Below are positions 27,901 through 36,500 of a stretch of DNA of 64,000 nucleotides, in pieces. The notes beneath the pieces were generated by a model that had not been told where the DNA came from, ran no database searches, and worked only from the letters and a program-made list of their open reading frames with translations. A program made the position numbers and the translations under genes. How positions within the stretch are numbered: position 1 is the stretch's first letter; each line of letters begins with the position of its first letter. Origin of the DNA: Bretschneidera sinensis (taxonomy: Eukaryota > Streptophyta > Magnoliopsida > Brassicales > Akaniaceae); contig CM043703.1 of assembly GCA_023935145.1 (NCBI GenBank), positions 23,075,727 to 23,139,726 of the forward strand. The letters are read 5' to 3'.

Positions 27901-30900
27901 CTAAAGGAGAGGACAAATTTTGGTCAATAGGTACTATCTTGGTAAGGAAAAGTTCCATGCATCACCTTCTTTTTAGATATTTTTAGGATATGGCCATTAG
28001 TTTGTTGGGTACATCTTGGGTGGTTTTGGATCTATCCAAGATGAGTTTTGGGCTTGGAGCATTTGACAAATTCGAAAGCAATAAGAAAGAGTCTGAGTCC
28101 ATTGATCACCTTCTTTAGGGATGCCCGTTCTCTAGATAATGTTAGGACATGGCCATTAGTTTGGTGAGTATCTCTTGGGTGATTGTCGAGGCTATCCAAG
28201 AAGAGGTTTAGGCTTTGACAAATTCGAAAGCAATGAGGAAAGCCTATTCCTTGGTTCCTTTATCTCTTTTTTGGCTGTTATGGAATGAAAGGAATATAAG
28301 GCCTTTGGTGCGGTCGAAACACATATTGCTTCCATAAGGACAAGTGGCTTAGCACTTTTGGGTTTTGGTTTAATGGAATTTTTTTTTAGATAAAGTAGAA
28401 TTAGTGGATTCTTTGAGATACTATCATGTAGATAGTCTTTTGTACTTAGGCGGGCACCCTATTGGTGCCCTTTCTTTACAATGTTTATCTAAAAAAGATA
28501 TTGAACTAAGCAATATTCGGAAATGATAATGCTGACAAAAATTATCAAAAAAACACCTGTTGGAGCAGAACTAAAAACACATAACAATCATCATTGGAGC
28601 AAAACAAAAACACAATTTAGATTTTGAAGACGCATGACCCCGAAATCCCCCAAGGCAATGAACAAGAAGAATACCTCAAGGCTCTGCCACAAATATTTAA
28701 GTGGCCAAAGAAGTTGCCCTCTCCTGAAACATATGCCTCATGTGTTAAGATACGCTTTTGGGATGAATGAGTTACACCACTCGCTAACATGCACAGGACA
28801 CTTTTTTTATAAGTTACATGTACAAGACACTCTTAGCACAAAGTTTAAAATTTCATTAGTATACTTTTGTCCAACCCATTCTGTTACATGATGAAAAATT
28901 CATGGAGCCATGGAGTTTCTTATAAAGCCTTAATTTCTTGCTTATGAAAGTTCTAACCAAATGTTTGTAATTGTTAGCATAGAAAAGTGAGAAGAAAAAA
29001 GAGTGGATAACACTATTATGCTATTTAGTAAGAGAGAAAATTGAGAAGATTTAGTTTTTTTTTCCTCATTATACATCACAACATTCTCAAATTGGGACGT
29101 GAAGAGTGAAAGGAAAACAAACTACTTTTCCTTTTGACTTTTTCTCTTTCTTTTTACATATCCATCCTCTCCATCAAACACATAATGGAAAGATCAATCT
29201 TTTATTCTCATTTTTCTATACTCTCTTCTTTCCTCGTAAATTTCTCTCCTACCATAGTGTTAATGATCTTTACTCTTGACTTCTATGCAATGGTTAATTT
29301 CATCACAATTCATGGTCCGCTGACAGGTTATTATATTTTCTATGGCTTCACAATTTCAATAAAATGTTATTAAAATGATATGGCACAGTATATAAGGGCC
29401 CTTCTTTCTGTTTCATCTTTCTTAGCTGAGCCTTCATCATGCCTGCCTCTCTCTCTCTCTCTTATTCCATTCAGCTTTTAGTAGATGCTTTGTAAGATTT
29501 ATACCTTCCATTCTTCCATTCAGGTATTAACTAGCCAATGTTTTCAGATCAACAGATGACACAAACAAAAAAAGTTTGATGCAAATTGTTTAGGTACTTA
29601 ATCTCAAAGAGACTACACAACCCACGAATCGAACCAAATCTACTCAATTTTATCTAAATAGATAGATTCAAGCCTCTTGTATGCTAGACAGGTTCAGGGT
29701 TATGTACTTGGCCAGAATTAAAATTTGGGTTGGCATCACACCAACCAGAACAGATTACATCCCTCATTTCTACAATCTGGACTATCCCAACTTAGCCCAA
29801 CTACAAGCTCAATTAAAAGTTGATAAGAATAGGGTCAAACGTACAAAAATGTCAAAACAGACTAAATGAGCCCAACGACCACCCAACCAATCAAGGTCAC
29901 ACTTTAAAACCTTAGCTACCTTTTTTTGGATAACTTTTAAAACCTTAGCAACCTAAATATCACTGCTATCACACAACTACCTTGGATGATAAATGCAAAC
30001 TCTAACATGTAAAATTTGACAACATACAACTTATAAAAAAATTGACAAAGCACAAACATCCAAGTTGTAGTTATCTGTTTAAGAAATAGAAGAATTTTAT
30101 AAACAGAACAAGGAAAATATAATCGTTAGAGCATAAGAGAATAGTTGGACCCTTTTTCATCGGTTAAGCTTTTGGAATAATTGGTCACCCAACTATCCCT
30201 TTAATATGGTATGAGAGCTCTAGATTTCAAATCTTTGGAAACCCTTTTCATTAATATTTCACGTGCAAAGCTCATTAATCTTTCATACGGCTAGCATGTG
30301 AGAGGGCGTGTTAAGTGCATAAAAGAAGAGTTGGACCCTTTCCATCAGTTTAAGCTTTTAGGAAAATTGCTCACCCAACTATCTCTTTAATAATAATAAT
30401 AATAATTGGACCAAGAACAAAGTACACCAAGCATGTCAAACAACATCACATTAATAATCAAAGTAAGAATAACATGCCAAATTTGATGAGGTCCTGCTTT
30501 AGTGCGTTTAGATGCTGTTATTGCTGTCAAGTGGGGGCGAGCAGAGGCTGACTTCGTAATTGTTGTGACTGAAGAAGGCTGTAACAGTTGATCAAGATAA
30601 GGCATATCTGCAGTTCCAAAATATTTCCAAGGCTGGCCTTTCATTTTAGCTTCCATGTCTCCTACAAGGAGGGCTGCCGCACCTACTTCTAATATATTAT
30701 GTCTGCTCATGTCTTGGAGATTCACAGCACGCTCACTGTAATGCGAATACAGAACATGTCAAGTATGAGTCAATTATCAATCAATAGATGAATAATAATA
30801 CTATTAAACAGTTTCTGAAATCTCAAACAGAAAGGAGAAATTGAAAAAAAATCTTAACCATACATTCATCTGCATGGATGTATCTGTGCGCACACACAAA

Positions 30901-33525
30901 TGTGTGCATGCATGTACAGATGTGCACATAAATTGAGGCATATGCAAAATCAATTACCTTTCAGAAGAAACAGATGATGACTGGTGTTCCCCAAGCCAGC
31001 GCCATTTCAGAACATCAAGTGCCATGTACTCAAGATCCTCTATTCCATCAACTTCTTCAATATTAGATAAATTTGGAACTGATAAAGTTGTAGCATCCTT
31101 TTTCTCTGAAGATTCTACAGCAATTGCAGGACTTAATTGGGAATTGAAAGATCTGCTCAGCAAAGATGACAATGTTGGTAGTGACTGTCTTGATGCAGGA
31201 GCAGCTCCAGCAAAAGCTGCAGGTTGGAATGACCGTTTTGGAGTATGTTGAGCCACAAGGGAACGCACATAATTCAATGATTTTACCAGGGCCCCAGAAG
31301 CAAAACTAGCCACTGGCAAAGGAGAAGCATTCGAAGATGGTGGTGGTGGTGGTGGTGATGATGATGATGATGATGATGATGTTGTTCTTGTTGATGCACC
31401 AGATTGCTGATTTGAAGATCGTGACCACGGTCTCAATCTTCGGTTTGGGCTGATATCAAACTCAGCAATTGTGTTCACACAAAACCGATCTATCTGCAGC
31501 AAAGTCTCCTCACTGGGCTTATATCTGCAGCATGTAGAACAATTAATGAGCTCCTAAATCAGAAGAAACAATCTAGTCAGGTAGCTACTGGCTACTTTAT
31601 CAGCAGGTAAAATTAGAAGCAGGCCACCTACTATATTACACCCATAAGACAAGCATCTAGAGCAAGGAGCACATACCAAACTATAAATTTCCAGGAGGCT
31701 CCTTTGAGGAGATCTTCTAAAATTCAAGTCAAGTTAACAAAAAATAATTTAATATGAAGATAATTCACAGAAAGTATACTGACTTTTGGCATTATATTTC
31801 ATCTCTTCAACAAGTTTAGTAAGTGAAAAAAATATCCATTCTTATCCCCCTCCCCCCAATCAAGAAAAAATTGATAAATGAAGTAGACAAGTTTCCAATA
31901 GTTCATATAGCAGACCACAGACTATTCATGGTAGGAAATCATCAAAATGGAAAACTTAAGTTTTACATGTCTGCAAAACGCAGGACAGGAGCATGTGAGA
32001 AGTGCTCTTACCATCCAAGCTTTGAGACAGTTTATTTTCTGTAGTTACAAATAAACATGCATTCTCCACTCATTGCTCCCAAAGTGGATCCAAGAATACA
32101 CCAATGTTTTAGTAATTTTTAAATAAAAAAAATCTTTTTCCTACAATTATGGCTCTAGTAAAATAATTTTTTAATAAAAATACCACCAGAGCGACAATTC
32201 CCATCAATGCCAGATCAATCTTCGATAAATGTTGGTGACCTAGAGGGACATATATAAAGCCTAAGGCACCAGTCTAGTTCAGTAAGAAGAAATGATAGCT
32301 CTCCAACCTCTCGAGATAAATATTGGGTATTGTAAAAAAAAAAGGATTTCTCACTTATAAAAAAAATAAAAAAGGATTTCTCACCACAATTCATTCTCCA
32401 AAGTATTCTATACCCTAAGATACCCGGGTAATGCAGGCACATCTGAAGACTTTTCCATCATAACATGACAATGGAAGGAAAATAGCGGTTTCTCAGCTCT
32501 GTGGGAATATTAGCTTCTATATTGAATTAAAACATCTCCAAAAATGCAAGGTCAACCATGCATTGAAATCACATACTAAAAATTCTTCCCATCTCAACAA
32601 GGCCATATAGTGGTTTTGAAGTGGTGCATTATGTTGCACCCAAGTATAAGCCCAACATAAGGGTAATATTCATTAATACATACAACTTAGAGCACGAAAA
32701 CACGAGTTACACGAAAATCCCTACACATGAGTCAATCAGCACAGCCTAATAGGTCAGTTACATACTATAACCATTTGATTCCTTTACATAGGCTCTCAAT
32801 ACGTGTGCCCAGCTGGAGAATGGATATCCAGAAACCAGTCAAAGCAGTAAAAAGAAGAAATACATCTAAACTAAATGGATGAGCATAGTTATAAAACATG
32901 AATTCTGTACATATCAAGCTTAGAAATCAAATTATTTCCATTTTTTCAATTAAGCAAAAAACTTTCTTTTTATTAGAAAATGAAGCCAAAACTAATAAAG
33001 AATAAAAGTCTGATGCAAGAACAACGTACCGTAAAAGATACCGTTTCAGAAGTGCCACACACCTTGCTACTACTGCTGGGCTGCAGAAAATTAAAAAGTC
33101 TTACTAGAAGGAAAAGGGTTGACATAATAACAAAATTATCCATAGGTAATGCTTAATGAAAAAGGAATATCTGGCTATCTGCTTACATCCATAGTATAAA
33201 AATGAATAGCGAGTTACATAAAGAAAAGCAACCCAATCCCAATAGCACAACTAATGATGGAGACAAAATAATTATAGGTTGCAACTACATATCACAATCT
33301 TAAACTTAAGTGCACAACTCTCATCTGTGCTTTCCTGTTATGAGCTCCGAAACCTCAAGAGAAGTTTAAATCTACTAAATTGCAGTAGGCACAATAGTCA
33401 TGATCCAAGAAGAGTGAAACCTAGATATAGAGACTAAAACCATTTGCCATAATTGTAAGGGGTACTTATCAGCAGATAAAATTATAGAAGGCCTGAAAGT
33501 TCAAATGACACAATCCTTCCAACAG

Positions 33526-33570
<45 letters not shown>

Positions 33571-36500
33571 CAATGATACTCCTAAAGCTGGGGTACTTAT
33601 CAGCAGATAAAATTATAGAAGGCCTGAAAGTTCAAATGATACAATCCTTCCAACAGCATCCTCTCTCTCTCTCTCTCTCCTAAGCATATATTTTTTCTTT
33701 AGTAATGTTGTTATTATTCGGTTCCTCCAACTTCCCTTGGAAAACAATTAGGTGCTCCGACGCAACGAGGAAATTGAGTCTTTTTGGTTGGGAAGCCTCT
33801 TGAGATAAGATTCTCATTTTAGATAATTTGCAAAGGAGGGGAGAGTGTTGGTGAATCGGTGTTTCATATTCAAAGGATGCAGTGAGTCTGTGTTTCATCT
33901 TTTGATGGAGTGTTCCTTGGTTAGAGCTTTGTGGAAGATGGCTTACAAAGTTTTGGGGGTTAATTGGGTTTATGCTGGATCCGTAATAGATGAAGTGTGG
34001 GTTTCGGGCTTCCGAGAATCTCAAAAAAGCTTATTCTATGATCCCCTTTCTATCTTTTGGATAGTTTGGAAAGAGAGAAATCAAAGAGCTTTTGAAGGCA
34101 CAGAGAGACCTATTGATGTAATTAGGGAAAGGTGGTTCAACGACCTTATTTTTTGGGTCAAATGAATTCTTTTGTAAATGAAGTAGATATAGTTGATTTT
34201 GTGGAGTTCCTTTCCTATAAATAATCTGTGTACATGGGTTGCACCCCCTTGGTGCGTTATTTTAATACAATTCACTTATCAAAAAAAAAATGTTGTTATT
34301 ATTTTTTCAACGGAACACACCAAGAAGAGTAGTAAAAGTTTACAATGGGTTGCCTATCCAAATCTCAACTAGGCTCATTACCAAAACCAAGCTTACTCTT
34401 TCCTTTTTCTCAGCTTTGGCAGTGTAGGCTCTTAAATAAATAAAAGATAGGTTCTCTCTGTCTTTCTTTTTTTTCTCTTTTGATAATTGAGGGAGAGGGG
34501 TTTTGAACTTGGGACCTCCTCTTTAGAGGAGGTGTGTGGTTACCAATTCGACTATGCGCAAGCCACCTCTCTCTCTCCTTTTCTGGTTATGCAAGCATAC
34601 TATACATAGCTTTTCACTGAAAATATACCCTCCCAACTCTTGTTAATCAAAACTAAGCCATCTCTAAGCAACAAGAAATTCTGTTCGAATGATTGCAAAC
34701 CCAATCAACTCATTTATTGCAAATTCCCACCCCATTGAACTGAGGAGCTCAAAAAAAGAGGTGCAAGCCAGACAAGATCGCAGGCTCACTTATCTTCCAT
34801 AGTGGCTCTGATGCTCTTGCTAGATGCTCTTGCTAGAGATAGCTCCTTCAATTATGTACTTACTCCTGTCATAGTCATGTATACATCTGTAATAACAAAT
34901 AGTTGTGCATATATGCCTCTATGCATGAGTCTCATTTTTCTTTCCTATCCTACAAGATTTCCATCAATGCTACCGATATTCAAACAATTTTATTTAGCAT
35001 GCATGTATTTGACCCCATAAGTAGGCTGCATTTCTTCCATAGAATCCTCTACTTTAGTAATAATAATATTGCTTCTTCTAATTTATTCTATCGCCATTTG
35101 CCACAAATATCCTATTATACATGTACCATGCAGCTAGTCCACACAATTCATATCTTTTAACAAAAGAATAGATTACACATAAAAAGAAACAGATGCACCA
35201 TAGGATGGTGATTGAGCGGTGCACAAAATAAAAGAAAATGCATAATTAGAAATGATGACCACATAAACAATAAGAACAAATAATTGGTTACCTGCGTTCC
35301 CTCTCTGCAATAGTATGTTCTAAAATTACGCTATAGGCCAGGTCAGTTGTTGTAGAGGCTGCCAGATAGTCCTGTAATCATTAATCACAATTGTAAGATC
35401 TAAAAATAAATACCATGTATATTCATCTAGTAAAAGCAAGGTGTAATACTCTAGAAGAAACTCTCTAAAATTTGGGTCTATGGACTACAACCATGACATG
35501 GAGGATCACAATCACTCAAACAGAGCCTACATGTAATAAAGGCAAGACAGGTAAACAGGGACGTTTGTTTCACTAGTTATCTTATGTTCTAAGTTCTGAC
35601 ATATCAAATTATAAGTGCTAACTGAGGGCTTCGGAGCTGGAAAAAGAAAAGAAAAAGCGGAATTTCAAGGCTCTATTTTGGCCCTCGAAAACGATGACAG
35701 AAAGGAAAGGTAAACTTCAAATACGTTTGAACATAGCATGTTCTAAACCAACCTTTTCCTTTCGAGGATTCTCGAGGATTCTAATGGTGAATAAGTGAAA
35801 CCACAAAGTACAATTCCGTCAGACAAAAGATTCAAATAAGGGATGAAATTCAGGAAGAAAAAAAAAATCTAGCATATTCCAAAGCCTCTAATCCATTTTT
35901 ATAACGAATAAATGAAGTAATCTCATGAAAATAACCTATTCTAAAACAAACAAAATTAGAAATAAATTTAAGTACAAGCTTATACGTCTAATGGTGAATA
36001 ACAAACCGCAAAAGTACAATTCCGTTTGACATAAAAGATTCAAATATAAGGAAGAAATTCAGAAAGAGAAAAAATGTAGCATATTCCAAAGCCTCTAATT
36101 CATTTTTATAACGAATTAATCTCATGCAAATAACTAATTCTAAAACAAACAAAATTAGCAATAAATTTAAGTACAAGCTGCTGTCAGTTGTCACAAATGG
36201 AAATTTTTGGCTTAAGGGCAGTTAAAATTCTGTCTTAAATTCCAAAAGAAGGGAGGAAAAGTTAAGAAAAAGATTAGAAATGGAACATTGTAAAATCTAA
36301 CAAGCAACTTGAGCCTAGATAATGCCAAATCAACCCCACCATTCCTCGAGTTAGGAAACCACACCAAATACTCCCATTTAGATGTAACTCACAAATCTAA
36401 ATGGTCACGTAGCTAATGTAATTACCTTATATATCCATTCCACTTATTTAAACAATAACGGGTCACCAGTACTACAATACAATTTTCACTTACTATAACC

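Larger units (their letters stand above)
21977..30477 (-). other. Intron 5 (8.5 kb), GC-AG type, LINE and TRIM rich
   Basis: The donor is TG|GCATGT at 30477 and the acceptor tttgcag at 21977. The intron contains LINE fragments (22285-28500) and a TRIM (30124-30392). The rest (28501-30118) shows no element I can name. Confidence 0.8.

Noticed and set aside
33532..33567. CRISPR-like or satellite array
   Set aside because: Simple CT microsatellites without spacers; eukaryotic DNA, so a CRISPR array is not expected.
34802..35160. Plus-strand frames of 72 and 85 codons in intron 2
   Set aside because: Low-complexity, no conserved motif, inside an intron of the opposite-strand gene.
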